The position numbers and the translations under genes were made by a program. A DNA stretch of 50,929 bases from Bradyrhizobium macuxiense (GTDB taxonomy: Bacteria > Pseudomonadota > Alphaproteobacteria > Rhizobiales > Xanthobacteraceae): positions 86,585 through 137,513 of the forward strand of contig NZ_LNCU01000098.1 in the NCBI RefSeq assembly GCF_001542415.1, read 5' to 3'. The notes under the pieces are model-generated. The model had not been told where the DNA came from. It saw only the letters and a program-made list of their open reading frames with translations, and ran no database searches. Below, one piece after another: positions 17,021 through 25,453 of the stretch. Positions within the stretch are counted from its first letter, which is position 1. Each line of letters opens with the position of its first letter.

Positions 17021-18103
17021 CTACCGGGGTGATTTGTCGCAGGTCCGTGCCGATCGATCCGGTCTGTCAACCAGCGCCCGCCGCAATTGCGGTATCACCT
17101 CTTCGCCGAACAGCGTCTGCGTTTGGCGGCGATTTGCCGTCGCGCCTCTCCCCAGCATCGCCAGGAAATGGCCCGCGCCGCACCTGCGGCATTGATCGAT
17201 GATCTGCTCGATGACCTGCGCCGGCGTGCCGGCGATGTAGTCGTCATCATGCAGCGAGAAGCCGCTTCCGGCCCTCGGCGCATCGAGCAACGGCGAGGAG
17301 TTTGCGACGACCCTCGGATCACCTGCAACCACCTTCAGGGTCGCAGCCTTCTCGGCCCGCGACGCCTCGCGCGCCTCGGCTTCGTCGTGTGAAATGCAGA
17401 CATTGCGCCGGATTGCGAGCTGATCGGGTCCGACCGCGACGCCCAATTCCGCGGATTCGTTGCGATACACATCGAAGATTTCGGTTATTCGACCGACCGA
17501 CTCGAATCCCGTACAGATCTTGGAGCGCCGCTGGGCCGACCTCTGCGCCGATCCGGTACTTACAACCGTCGTCCATTTGGGCGGCGAAGGCTGCAGGAAC
17601 ACGTTCGGCATCAGGGTCAGGTTTTCGAACTTCCAGTACTTTCCTTTATGGTTGACGACGGGACGAACGAGCGCCGCATCGAGAATCTCCAGGCTCTCGT
17701 TGAAGCGTTCGCGCGCCTCCTCCATGCTCAGACCGACACGCAGCAACTCCTGCGGCACGCCGGCCGCAAAGCCAATCTCGAGACGCCCGTTCGTCAGATG
17801 GTCCAGCATCGCGAGCTCTTCGACGATGCGCCAGGGCGCGTAGAGCGGCACCACCATCCCCATGGTTCCTAGGCGCAGTCGCGTCGTGCGGCGGGATACG
17901 GCAGCGATCAACAGGTTCGGAGACGGGCTGTACGACAGACCGAAGTGATGTTCGCTGAAGAATATCCCCTCGAACCCCATCCTTTCGGCTTCCAGCCAGA
18001 ACCCGAAGGCTTCGTCGAACACGGCAGACGCCAGGTCTTGCCGCACCTCCCCTGCACCGAGGTTGGGGGCCTGCATGAATTCGAAGATCCAGGGCTTGAT
18101 CAA
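17021..18103 (-). CDS. LLM-class (bacterial luciferase-like) flavin-dependent oxidoreductase
   Basis: About 360 residues. Features of the luciferase-like TIM barrel: WLEAERMGFEGIFFSEHHFG near the N-terminus, TTRLRLGTMGMVVPLYAPWRIVEE, DHLTNGRLEIGFAAGVP, and a late SLHDDDYIAGTPAQVIEQI. Such enzymes use FMNH2 and O2. The proposed start is TTG 18103, preceded by a near-perfect GGGAGGAG; the open frame continues far upstream but only as antisense of the LysR gene. It is divergent from that LysR gene, the usual layout for a target and its regulator. The substrate is unknown. Confidence 0.82.
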   Translation of the reverse strand: MIKPWIFEFMQAPNLGAGEVRQDLASAVFDEAFGFWLEAERMGFEGIFFSEHHFGLSYSPSPNLLIAAVSRRTTRLRLGTMGMVVPLYAPWRIVEELAMLDHLTNGRLEIGFAAGVPQELLRVGLSMEEARERFNESLEILDAALVRPVVNHKGKYWKFENLTLMPNVFLQPSPPKWTTVVSTGSAQRSAQRRSKICTGFESVGRITEIFDVYRNESAELGVAVGPDQLAIRRNVCISHDEAEAREASRAEKAATLKVVAGDPRVVANSSPLLDAPRAGSGFSLHDDDYIAGTPAQVIEQIIDQCRRCGAGHFLAMLGRGATANRRQTQTLFGEEVIPQLRRALVDRPDRSARTCDKSPR

Positions 18104-18247
18104 GGGCTCCTCCCAGAGCAAATGATTTTGCTCGGCGGCCCGATTGAGCTCGAGCACCTGTGCCGCAGTCCTCTCGCTACACCCGGTCCTCGAATTTGAA
18201 GAATTGATTATAATGACCCCTGGGATAGATAGATTGGATATCAGCCA
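18104..18247. promoter_or_regulatory. Divergent promoter of the LLM oxidoreductase and LysR genes
   Basis: The 144-base gap between two divergent starts. Its LysR-proximal half is AT-rich and carries a run of GATA-like repeats (GATAGATAGATTGGATATC, 18221-18240) just before the LysR start. LysR proteins normally bind such divergent regions; no clean T-N11-A or nod-box ATC-N9-GAT dyad could be fixed by eye. Confidence 0.4.
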
Positions 18248-19186
18248 ATGCGGTTCGAAGGCCTGGACTTGAATCTGCTGGTCGCGCTCGATGCCATCCT
18301 GGAAGAAGGCAGCGTCGTGCGGGCCAGTCAGCGCCTTCATCTCAGTCAGCCGGCGATGAGCGCCGCCATCGGCAGGCTGCGGCAGTACTTCAACGACGAC
18401 ATCTTCACGATGTCGCGGAGAAAGCTGGTGCCGACCCCACTGGCCCGGTCGCTCGAACGACCGACGCGCGACATATTGCTGCGCGTTCGAGCCAATCTGA
18501 TCTCGGCTCCCGGATTCGAGCCGGCGAACTCCCAACGGCGCTTTCGGATCGTCGTTTCGGACTATGCGAGCATCGTGTTGATGCATCCGGTGATGAAGCG
18601 CGTGTACCGGGAGGCACCCGGGATCTCGCTGGAGCTTCTTCCCTTCAACGACCGGGTGGATGACCAGCTCGAGCGCGGCGAAGTGGACTTCATCATCATG
18701 CCCGACGTCAATGCCGTCGACGATCACCCCAGGCAACATCTGTTCGCGGACGAGTTCTGCTGCATCGCCTGGACCGGCAGTCGCAAGATCGGACGCTCGA
18801 TATCGCTTGGCCGCTATCTTCAACTTGGCCACGTCACGGCTCAGTTCGGTCCCATCCGCAGGCCGTCCTTCGAGGAGAAGGCACTGGCCAGATCGGGTTA
18901 CAAGCGCCGCATAGAGGTCATTGCGCCGAATTTCACCACGATGGTTGCTTCGGTCATCGGAACGGACCGTGTGGCAACGGTGCACAAGCGCCTTGCCGTC
19001 ATCTTTGCCCGGAGCTTTCCGTTGAAGCTGCTGCACGCCCCTGTCCGTATTCCGGCATTTCGGGAGATGCTGCAGTGGCCGGCGTCATTTCACGCGGATC
19101 CCGCGCTGGTGTGGATGCGCGAGACGATCTCCGATGTTGCGTCCGAAATTGACCGGACACCGGCTGCGCGAATGAGGTTCGGGTAG
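18248..19186 (+). CDS. LysR-family transcriptional regulator, NodD-like
   Basis: 312 residues. The N-terminus MRFEGLDLNLLVALDAILEE and SQPAMSAAIGRLRQYF with DIFTMSRRKLVPTPLA are close in style to the NodD/LinR branch of LysR regulators (helix-turn-helix about residues 20-60). The C-terminal part is a substrate-binding-type domain (VVSDYASIVLMHPV; GEVDFIIMPDV). It probably controls the divergent LLM oxidoreductase gene and perhaps the solute-binding protein gene at 19374. Symbiotic nod genes are absent here, so a catabolic rather than symbiotic role is likelier. Confidence 0.88.
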   Translation: MRFEGLDLNLLVALDAILEEGSVVRASQRLHLSQPAMSAAIGRLRQYFNDDIFTMSRRKLVPTPLARSLERPTRDILLRVRANLISAPGFEPANSQRRFRIVVSDYASIVLMHPVMKRVYREAPGISLELLPFNDRVDDQLERGEVDFIIMPDVNAVDDHPRQHLFADEFCCIAWTGSRKIGRSISLGRYLQLGHVTAQFGPIRRPSFEEKALARSGYKRRIEVIAPNFTTMVASVIGTDRVATVHKRLAVIFARSFPLKLLHAPVRIPAFREMLQWPASFHADPALVWMRETISDVASEIDRTPAARMRFG

Positions 19187-19373
19187 CGGCGGTGCATCAG
19201 CCCCGCTGTGGACTTGGAAAGGGCACGGTTCGCCGGGACGACTTAGTGAGCCAAACATCGTCACATCAGGGACTGCGCGTCCGGCGCAGTCGTGAGGCTC
19301 AACCGCATGCCAGCTTGGAAAGGGATGTCATCCCTGTCAAGCGCGTAGATGCTTTACGCTGTGCCTGCCCGCC

Positions 19374-20600
19374 TCAGCTCCTTGCACCGCTGATGACGGG
19401 GCCGAACAACTCCCATTTGGCACCATCGAACCTTCGCAGTTGCATCTGCTTCAGCGGCGCAAAGTCGGACCGGCTGGTGTTGATGGTTATGCCGGGCAGC
19501 AGCGTACCGCTTCTGAAGTCTTTCAGGCTCGCCGCTTGCCGCATCACGTTTTCTCGCGTGAGATTGTCGCCGCACTGCTTGAGGACCTGAACGAGCGTCC
19601 GGGCGAGATTGTACCCGTTCGACACCATGCCGTCGGCTCGATTTCCTTCGGGAAAATCTCTTTCGAGAAACTGGTCGAACGCCTTCATGTTCGGGTCGTC
19701 TCTCCACTGCGGATCCAACGGGTCCATCAAATAGGCGACTGAGATAATCCCTTGCGCATTCTCGACGCCGGCCGGCTGGATCACCGCACCGGTCGAACTG
19801 CTGACGCTCGCGAGGAGGTGCACCGGCTTCCAGCCGATTTCGGCTGCCTTTCGGATCGCTTGCGCCGCGAATTTCGGTCCGGTGATGTCAACGAAGACGT
19901 TGGCATTGAGAGACTTCATCTTGACGACATGGGCGTCCACCGTGGGATCGGCGACCTCGTAGCTCTCCTCGACCACGATCATCGACTGAGCCATGCTGCC
20001 GAGACCGTCCTTCAGGCCCTTGAGATAGTCCTTCCCCAGGTCGTCGTTCTGATAAAGCACCGCAATCCGGGGGCTCGGAATGCTCTTCAGAATGTACTTG
20101 GCGTAGATTTGAGCTTCGCTCTGGTAGCTCGGGATCCAGCCCATGGTCCATGGGAATTCTGCAGCATCGTCCCACTTGGTCGCGCCGGTCGCGACGAACA
20201 GCTGCGGCACTTTCTTGCTGTTCATGTATTTGTGTATCGCCGAGTTCGTCGGAGTACCGAGCGAGCTGAAGATGAGGAGAACCTCGTCGCTTTCGACCAG
20301 CTTGCGCGCCTGCTCGACAGTCTTTGGCGGGCTGTAGCCGTCGTCATAGCTGATGAATTTTATCTTTCTCCCGTTGATGCCGCCCTCGGCGTTCAGCCTC
20401 CTAAAATAAGCCGCTTCGGCCTTGCCGACCATGCTCCAGGCGGATGCAGGGCCGCTATAGGGCATGATGTTGCCGATCTTGATCTCTGTGTCGGTGACAC
20501 CGGTATCGTATTTCTTCTGCGCGAATGCGCCGTCTTGGCAGATCGCGAGGAAAGCAATGGCGGTCGAAAGCGCCGCCAGTCGTCGAGCGACGAAAAGCAT
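19374..20600 (-). CDS. ABC transporter substrate-binding protein, branched-chain amino acid type
   Basis: 408 residues with an N-terminal signal peptide (cleavage after DGAFA, about residue 27). It then follows the Leu/Ile/Val-binding (type I periplasmic) fold: TEIKIGNIMPYSGPAS, GGINGRKIKFISYDDGY, VLYQNDDLGKDYLKGLKDG, and ANVFVDITGPKFAAQAIRKA. No permease or ATPase genes accompany it here, so it would borrow a system encoded elsewhere or belong to an LLM/LysR catabolic set. Homologues of this subgroup often bind aromatic acids or amides rather than amino acids. Confidence 0.87.
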   Translation of the reverse strand: MLFVARRLAALSTAIAFLAICQDGAFAQKKYDTGVTDTEIKIGNIMPYSGPASAWSMVGKAEAAYFRRLNAEGGINGRKIKFISYDDGYSPPKTVEQARKLVESDEVLLIFSSLGTPTNSAIHKYMNSKKVPQLFVATGATKWDDAAEFPWTMGWIPSYQSEAQIYAKYILKSIPSPRIAVLYQNDDLGKDYLKGLKDGLGSMAQSMIVVEESYEVADPTVDAHVVKMKSLNANVFVDITGPKFAAQAIRKAAEIGWKPVHLLASVSSSTGAVIQPAGVENAQGIISVAYLMDPLDPQWRDDPNMKAFDQFLERDFPEGNRADGMVSNGYNLARTLVQVLKQCGDNLTRENVMRQAASLKDFRSGTLLPGITINTSRSDFAPLKQMQLRRFDGAKWELFGPVISGARS

Positions 20601-20931
20601 TTCGTTTCTCCCAAATGAAATAAACTATGAATGTTGTGTCTGGCATTGAGCGGCCTCTTCCGGGCCGCCTGTCCTGTATTGAATACCGGCCATCGAACAA
20701 AGTCGATGCAATCCGACACTTCACACTCGCTTTCGCGCGGCCAACTCGCGCGATAGGTCAATCAGACTGACTTGGATGAGAGATAACCCCATAGAGCAGC
20801 GTGGCACGTCGCTAGACGCTGCCAGCATCGGCACACCCGGCTGGCATCCATCGGATCGGCGGTGATATGGTCGATTGCGGCGGCTCACGACGCCGCAGCC
20901 TATTTCAACACAATCAATTTTGGAGGACGCA
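20601..20931. promoter_or_regulatory. Divergent intergenic region
   Basis: 330 bases between the start of the binding-protein gene (minus) and the DUF4440-like gene (plus). It must hold both promoters, but no hairpin, operator or small gene stands out. Confidence 0.4.
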
Positions 20932-21393
20932 ATGCGAATTTCCTATGTCATTTCCTTTGTCTCGTGTCTCTTGGTGTCAGTATTCTCGATCCCAGCGAAG
21001 GCTGACGATGCAAATCTGAAACAGGAGGTCGAGAAGGTTGCCGCAGCCTATGTCGACAGCTTCAACAAGCATGATCCTGCAGGGATAGCCGCGCGGTACA
21101 CCGCCGATGGCATGGTCGTCAATCCGACGGGATCTCACACGGATATTGCAGAGATCTACAAGGGCATCTTCAAGACCGGATGCGATCACAGCGACGTCAC
21201 CATCGATCAGGTCTCCCCGTTGGGAGCTGATGCCGCGCTTGGCGTCGGCGAATACCATCTCAGCGGCAAGAACCAGAGCGGCGAACCCATCAATATCGTC
21301 GGTCGTTGGACTGCGGTTTACGTCCGTGACGGCGAGGGATTGAAAATCCGGATGCTCTCGGCGTTCCCAAAGGCGCCTCCTCCAAAGGACTAG
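20932..21393 (+). CDS. Secreted SnoaL/DUF4440-like (NTF2-fold) protein
   Basis: 153 residues: a signal peptide (cleavage after IPAKA, about residue 23), then an NTF2-like domain with VEKVAAAYVDSFNKHDPAGIA and YTADGMVVNPTG, the usual opening of SgcJ/DUF4440 proteins. TGGAGGA at 20921 fixes ATG 20932. The family covers small cone-shaped proteins, a few of them isomerases or cyclases, most without known activity. A long perfect palindrome follows its stop. Confidence 0.75.
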   Translation: MRISYVISFVSCLLVSVFSIPAKADDANLKQEVEKVAAAYVDSFNKHDPAGIAARYTADGMVVNPTGSHTDIAEIYKGIFKTGCDHSDVTIDQVSPLGADAALGVGEYHLSGKNQSGEPINIVGRWTAVYVRDGEGLKIRMLSAFPKAPPPKD

Positions 21394-21410
21394 CGTCGCG
21401 AGCTCGACAG

Positions 21411-21438
21411 AGAGAAGCCGCCGATCGGCGGCTTCTCT
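21411..21438. terminator. Bidirectional terminator hairpin
   Basis: A 28-base perfect palindrome: a 12-bp stem with the tetraloop GATC. It sits 17 bases after the DUF4440-like stop and 63 bases from the IalB stop on the other strand, so it can serve both convergent genes. The 3' arm ends in CTTCTCT, a modest T-rich run. Confidence 0.7.
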
Positions 21439-21501
21439 TCATGCTGGCGAAATTCGCGCGCGCTGTAAGCGCGATCGCTTTCGTACCGCCCTTACGGAAC
21501 G

Positions 21502-22134
21502 TCAGCTTCCGAGTTGAATGGTGCGCTCAAGGGCTGCGGCGAAGCCGTTGAGGGGTATGTTGAAGACGACGGCCTGCCCGGTGTTGAGGTTCTGCGCGGC
21601 AACAGTGAGGACCTTGGAGCGGCCCAGCGTGTCCGTCACGGCGGTGGGAAAGAACAGTGGAAGCAGACAGCCTTGCGCGGTACAGGTCGAGAAACGCACC
21701 TGCTCCAGATCCCTGTTATCGAGCTTGAGAACCGCCCCCGCTTCGAGCTTCAGCCCGAACGGCATCAGCATGTTGCCTTCGGTTTTTCCGTCCCTGGAAA
21801 GCAGCTCGATGGCGAAGACCTGCAGGTTGGTCTCCTTGGAGACCTGCGACTGACTGAGGGTGCAGAGCCTCGCACCGTTGTCGACCACACATTTGACGAT
21901 CCAATCGCCGTAAGTCTCGCTGATCGCGGATGCGCCCTTGGGAAGCTGGAAAGCACGGACCGTGCCGTCAGCCGTAGGAGGCTGGCTCCGCGCGCCGATC
22001 GGGGCGCCGCCGCCGGTTTGCTGCATGTTGGAGGTATCGGCAGTTCGCGCGGCGTCCGCTGAACCGCTACTGGCGATGAAAACGAGAGCGACAATCGCGC
22101 GAAGGCGCTTCTCTGCCGCGTTGGCCTTAACCAT
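21502..22134 (-). CDS. Invasion-associated locus B (IalB) family protein
   Basis: 210 residues with a signal peptide and then a low-complexity linker. The IalB core runs from about residue 70: ISETYGDWIVKCVVDNGARLCTLSQ, LQVFAIELLSRDGKTEG, MPFGLKLEAGAVL, TCTAQGCLLPLFF. The paired cysteines fit a disulfide-stabilised periplasmic fold. IalB helps Bartonella enter erythrocytes; in soil alphaproteobacteria the family is common and its role unclear. A small inverted repeat (GTGGG/CCCAC) lies in its leader region near 22180. Confidence 0.82.
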   Translation of the reverse strand: MVKANAAEKRLRAIVALVFIASSGSADAARTADTSNMQQTGGGAPIGARSQPPTADGTVRAFQLPKGASAISETYGDWIVKCVVDNGARLCTLSQSQVSKETNLQVFAIELLSRDGKTEGNMLMPFGLKLEAGAVLKLDNRDLEQVRFSTCTAQGCLLPLFFPTAVTDTLGRSKVLTVAAQNLNTGQAVVFNIPLNGFAAALERTIQLGS

Positions 22135-22232
22135 GACCCCACCCTGCCTTTCAGGTCTCTAATCCAATTTTGCACTTTACGTGGGTAAACTTCCCACGCA
22201 TTGGAGACACACTTACTTGGAGAGTCCGGGAC

Positions 22233-22343
22233 ATGCAAGAGCTGATCGCCGCCACCGTGGTTATCGCGATTGTTGCGTTTTGTGGCAGGTATCTTTGGGG
22301 AGCGGCGCAGGAAGCCAAAGCGGCGAACAGGCGCGGGCGATAG
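22233..22343 (+). CDS. Small single-pass membrane protein, 36 residues
   Basis: ATG 22233 opens 36 codons: a hydrophobic helix from residue 4 to about 17 (LIAATVVIAIVAF) followed by a basic tail (AKAANRRGR). GGAGAG lies about 12 bases upstream, slightly far. A strong hairpin follows the stop immediately, which supports a real small transcript. Function unknown. Confidence 0.42.
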   Translation: MQELIAATVVIAIVAFCGRYLWGAAQEAKAANRRGR

Positions 22344-22345
22344 TT

Positions 22346-22380
22346 GCAGCGGTGACCGGCGACGCGTCGGTCACCGCTGC
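22346..22380. terminator. Strong 12-bp hairpin after the small membrane-protein gene
   Basis: Arms 22346-22357 and 22369-22380 are perfectly complementary around an 11-base loop (itself partly pairing, GACGCGTC). It begins three bases after the stop of the 36-residue gene. No T-run, as usual in GC-rich genomes. Confidence 0.6.
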
Positions 22381-22485
22381 ATCACTTGATGCAGGATAAT
22401 CCGCAGGATGGGTGGCACGCCGCAACATCCCCGGCTCGCGTCCGAGCCGAAAAGGATGGGTATCGTTGCGCTCGGCTCTGCGCGG

Positions 22486-23628
22486 CTAGCACAGCATCCC
22501 GAAGAACTCGCGCGTTTCGCGGACGAACAGCTCGGGCTGCTCGAATGCGGAGAAATGCCCGCCCTTCGGCATCTCCTTCCAGTGCTGGATGTTGGGGAAG
22601 CTCGCTTCCATCCATTTGCGGACCGGCGTCACGATCTCCTTGGGAAAGACGGCGACGCCGGTCGGCACCGTCACCTTGTGCAGGGTACGCTTGTTCGCGC
22701 CAAAACTCTCCCAGTAGAGCCGCGCCGACGACGCAGCTGTCGCGGGGACCCAGTACAGCATGACGTTGTCGAGCAGCTCGTCGCGGCTCAGGATGTTCTC
22801 GGGATGCCCATCGCAATCGGTCCAGGCCCAGAACTTCTCCAGGATCCAGGCCGCCTGCCCGCTGGGCGAATCCGTCAGACCGTAACCCAGCGTCTGCGGC
22901 CGGGTGGATTGCTGCTTGGAATATCCGGAATCCCAGTCGACATAGTATTTGATGCCGTTGAGCGCCCGTGTCTCCTCCGGCGTCGGCTGCCCCTCGACAT
23001 TGGGTCGCGTCGACATCGCGAGCGTGATGTGGATGCCGGCGCAATGCGCGGCGTCCTGCCCGCCGATCGCGGTCGTGACCGCCGAGCCCCAATCGCCGCC
23101 TTGCGCGAAATAGCTCGTGTAGCCGAGCCGCTGCATCAGCACGGCCCAGGCCTTGGCGATGCGATCGACGCCCCAGCCGGTCGCGGTCGGCTTGGCGGAG
23201 AAGCCGAAGCCCGGCAGCGACGGGCATACCACGTGGAACGCATCGGCCGCGTTCCCGCCATGCGCAGTCGGGTCGGTCAGCGGTTCGATCACCTTGTGGA
23301 ATTCGACCACCGATCCCGGCCAGCCATGAGTGATGATCAGCGGCTTCGCGTTCGGATGAGGCGAGCGGACATGGATGAAATGAATGTCGAGCCCGTCGAT
23401 CGCGGTCGTGAACTGGCTGAAGCGATTGAGCCTTGCCTCGCGCTGGCGCCAATCATAGTCCTCGGCCCAATAGCGGCAGACGTCCTTGATCCATTTCAGG
23501 GGCGCGCCCTGGCTCCAGTCGTCGACCAGCTCGGCTTCGGGCCATCGCGTGCGGCGCAGCCGGGCGCGGAGATCGTCGAGCAAATCGTCGCTAACGGAAA
23601 TGCGAAATGGGCTGATGGCATCGTTCAT
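22486..23628 (-). CDS. Epoxide hydrolase (alpha/beta hydrolase with EHN domain)
   Basis: About 380 residues. The N-terminal epoxide-hydrolase domain (FRISVSDDLLDDLRARLRRT, then DYDWRQREARLNRF) precedes an alpha/beta-hydrolase core: oxyanion-hole HGWPGS at 101-106, nucleophile Asp179 in GGDWGSAV, and the C-terminal PKGGHFSAFEQPEL with the catalytic His. Microsomal-type epoxide hydrolases open epoxides to diols through an ester intermediate on that Asp. ATG 23628 is preceded by GGGGAAAC; the long upstream frame extension has no such signal and looks non-coding. Substrate unknown. Confidence 0.88.
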   Translation of the reverse strand: MNDAISPFRISVSDDLLDDLRARLRRTRWPEAELVDDWSQGAPLKWIKDVCRYWAEDYDWRQREARLNRFSQFTTAIDGLDIHFIHVRSPHPNAKPLIITHGWPGSVVEFHKVIEPLTDPTAHGGNAADAFHVVCPSLPGFGFSAKPTATGWGVDRIAKAWAVLMQRLGYTSYFAQGGDWGSAVTTAIGGQDAAHCAGIHITLAMSTRPNVEGQPTPEETRALNGIKYYVDWDSGYSKQQSTRPQTLGYGLTDSPSGQAAWILEKFWAWTDCDGHPENILSRDELLDNVMLYWVPATAASSARLYWESFGANKRTLHKVTVPTGVAVFPKEIVTPVRKWMEASFPNIQHWKEMPKGGHFSAFEQPELFVRETREFFGMLC

Positions 23629-23704
23629 GGCGTTTCCCCGGGGGCACAAGACCTGCCGTGAAACATAGGATCGGGCCGTCGGCCGATCAAACCGCCGCAC
23701 GCCG

Positions 23705-24643
23705 CTATTTGCCGAGAGCCGTCTCCAGCAGCGCCTGGGCCTGCCTGGTCGCCTCGGCAAAAGCCGGCTGCTGCGGCGCGCGCTCCGTGAAGCATCGCCT
23801 GAAGGCCGCCTCGCCCTGCTCCCGCAGATTGCCGAGCTTGTCGTAGGCCTTCTTGTCGATCTGCTTGCGGCGCAGCTTCTCTTCCGCCTCGTCAGCCCGC
23901 TTGATGTAGCCAGCGCGGATCGCGCTACAGGCAGGCACCTGCACGGCCGGCTCGATGCCGCCATAGGCGATATAGACCTTGCCGTTGGCAAGCGCGACCG
24001 CGAACACCTCGTCGGCCCGATCGGGGGTATCGTCCTGGGTGCGGCCGGCCAGGAAGGCGTAGGTCGACGTGGCCGCCGTGGGCCTGGCGATCGGCAGCTC
24101 GTTGAAATTGATCACCGCCGCATCGGTCGAGATCGCCTGGGTGTAGAGGCCCTCGAACTTCAGCGCCGCATCGAACTGCTGCGGCACGTTTTTGGAGCCT
24201 TTGTCCCACCAATCCTTGTGCCCTTGCAGCCAACGAGTGAACAGGGTTTCGGTGGTGACGATGACGTGGGCCTTCGGCTCGACATAGCTGCCGTCGGCAC
24301 CTTGTCCGGCCTTTGCGCCGCCCTTGCCGGTATCGGCATCGAAGCGCAGGGCGTCCAGCATGCCGAACCCCTCGTCACCCTTATAGAGAGTGTCGAGATT
24401 GAGCTGAGCCGGCCCGAAGCCCGCACGCGCAGACTCGGACAGGATCGTTGTTAGCTGGACCTTGAGATCTGCCCGTGCAGCCGCTTCGGCCTTGTCGACG
24501 GCATCACCAGTCTGCCCAGCGTCCATCTGTTTGGCGAATTTGGCGATCGCGGCGTCACGCGCGGCGATGTAGCGGTCCTCCGGCGACGCGGCATTGGCGT
24601 GCGACAGGACCAGGATCGGGGCGAGGCAAAGGGAAAGGCGCAT
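23705..24643 (-). CDS. Periplasmic protein of unknown function, 312 residues
   Basis: A signal peptide (MRLSLCLAPILVLSHANA) leads to a helical mature protein with an Ala/Lys-rich N-terminal part and motifs I do not recognise (LDTLYKGDEGFGMLDALRF, YVEPKAHVIVTTETLF, VFAVALANGKVYIAYGG). An upstream in-frame ATG at 24655 lies inside a perfect hairpin (24651-24682), so 24643 is preferred. It is 201 bases downstream of gfa on the same strand, so it may or may not belong to the xox transcript. Confidence 0.7.
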   Translation of the reverse strand: MRLSLCLAPILVLSHANAASPEDRYIAARDAAIAKFAKQMDAGQTGDAVDKAEAAARADLKVQLTTILSESARAGFGPAQLNLDTLYKGDEGFGMLDALRFDADTGKGGAKAGQGADGSYVEPKAHVIVTTETLFTRWLQGHKDWWDKGSKNVPQQFDAALKFEGLYTQAISTDAAVINFNELPIARPTAATSTYAFLAGRTQDDTPDRADEVFAVALANGKVYIAYGGIEPAVQVPACSAIRAGYIKRADEAEEKLRRKQIDKKAYDKLGNLREQGEAAFRRCFTERAPQQPAFAEATRQAQALLETALGK

Positions 24644-24650
24644 GAACAAA

Positions 24651-24682
24651 TGCATGCCCTGTGGTCGCCCGCAGGGCATGCA
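24651..24682. promoter_or_regulatory. Perfect 11-bp inverted repeat at the start of the 312-residue gene
   Basis: TGCATGCCCTG (24651-24661) pairs exactly with 24672-24682 around a ten-base loop. It ends eight bases before the preferred ATG (24643) on the minus strand. It could be an operator or a 5'-UTR hairpin; as an end signal for gfa it would lie about 175 bases past the stop. Confidence 0.5.
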
Positions 24683-24856
24683 AGGTTCAAAGGTCACGGG
24701 GGTACTGGAGCCTCGGTCCCGGTTGACTTCAGGACCAAGGCTCAAGATTCTTGCTTGACGCGCCTGCGCGCGGAGACCGGCGTCCACGTCACCCGGAAAC
24801 CTTCACCCTTGCCGGCGGCAGCCGCCGCCGACACGGGTTTGGTCGAGCCGGACCGG

Positions 24857-25420
24857 TCAGGCTGCCTTGGCCTTGGCCACGTGGGTGGCGATCGCATCCA
24901 TCAATGGCGGCGACAGGCAGTCATAAGGCTCGAGCCCGAGCTCCTTCAGGCGCGACCTGATCCCGGCCATATCCGTCGGCTTGACGCCGGACTCGATCAC
25001 CGACGAGACGAATGCCGCAAATCCGGGAGCGGCAGAGCCGGATTCCTGGAACAGCTCGGGATGGATGAAATCGAGACCGTAGAACGGATGGCCCTTGTTC
25101 TCGATCCGGCCGTACATATGGGTGCCGCAGCCCGTGCAGGCGTAACGCTGGATCACCGCCGCGGTGTCGACGATCTTGAGCTTGTCGCCGTTCTCGAGCA
25201 CGGTGACGTTCTCCCGCGGCACCACCGCGACCACCGAGAAGGTCGCCCCGTCGGGCTTCCAGCACTTGGTGCAGCCACAGGCATGATTGTGGGCCACGTC
25301 GCCCTTGATGGCGACCTTGACCGGCTTGTCCTTGCATTTGCAGATCAAGGTCCCGCCGGCGAAATGGCCTGACCCCTGTTTGACGCCGTTATCGACCGAT
25401 GGGTGGATATGAACAGTCAT
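24857..25420 (-). CDS. gfa: S-(hydroxymethyl)glutathione synthase (glutathione-dependent formaldehyde-activating enzyme)
   Basis: 187 residues, full length for Gfa. It speeds the combination of formaldehyde with glutathione, the first step of the thiol-linked detoxification and oxidation route. The zinc-site cysteines of the family are visible: CKC at 27-29, the HACGCTKC cluster at 48-53 and CTGC at 95-98. It is the last gene of the minus-strand unit xoxF-xoxG-dehydrogenase-gfa, 33 bases after the dehydrogenase stop. This order places formaldehyde capture beside its source. Confidence 0.95.
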   Translation of the reverse strand: MTVHIHPSVDNGVKQGSGHFAGGTLICKCKDKPVKVAIKGDVAHNHACGCTKCWKPDGATFSVVAVVPRENVTVLENGDKLKIVDTAAVIQRYACTGCGTHMYGRIENKGHPFYGLDFIHPELFQESGSAAPGFAAFVSSVIESGVKPTDMAGIRSRLKELGLEPYDCLSPPLMDAIATHVAKAKAA

Positions 25421-25453
25421 TGGTCTATCCTCCTAGTGCTTGGTGTTTTGATT

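Noticed and set aside
18104..19036. Long N-terminal extension of the LLM oxidoreductase frame
   Set aside because: It is antisense to a clear LysR gene, and the family N-terminus begins at TTG 18103 behind GGGAGGAG.
23629..23991. 121-residue N-terminal extension of the epoxide hydrolase frame
   Set aside because: Low-complexity Arg/Ser composition, overlap with the neighbouring gene, and a normal family start at 23628.
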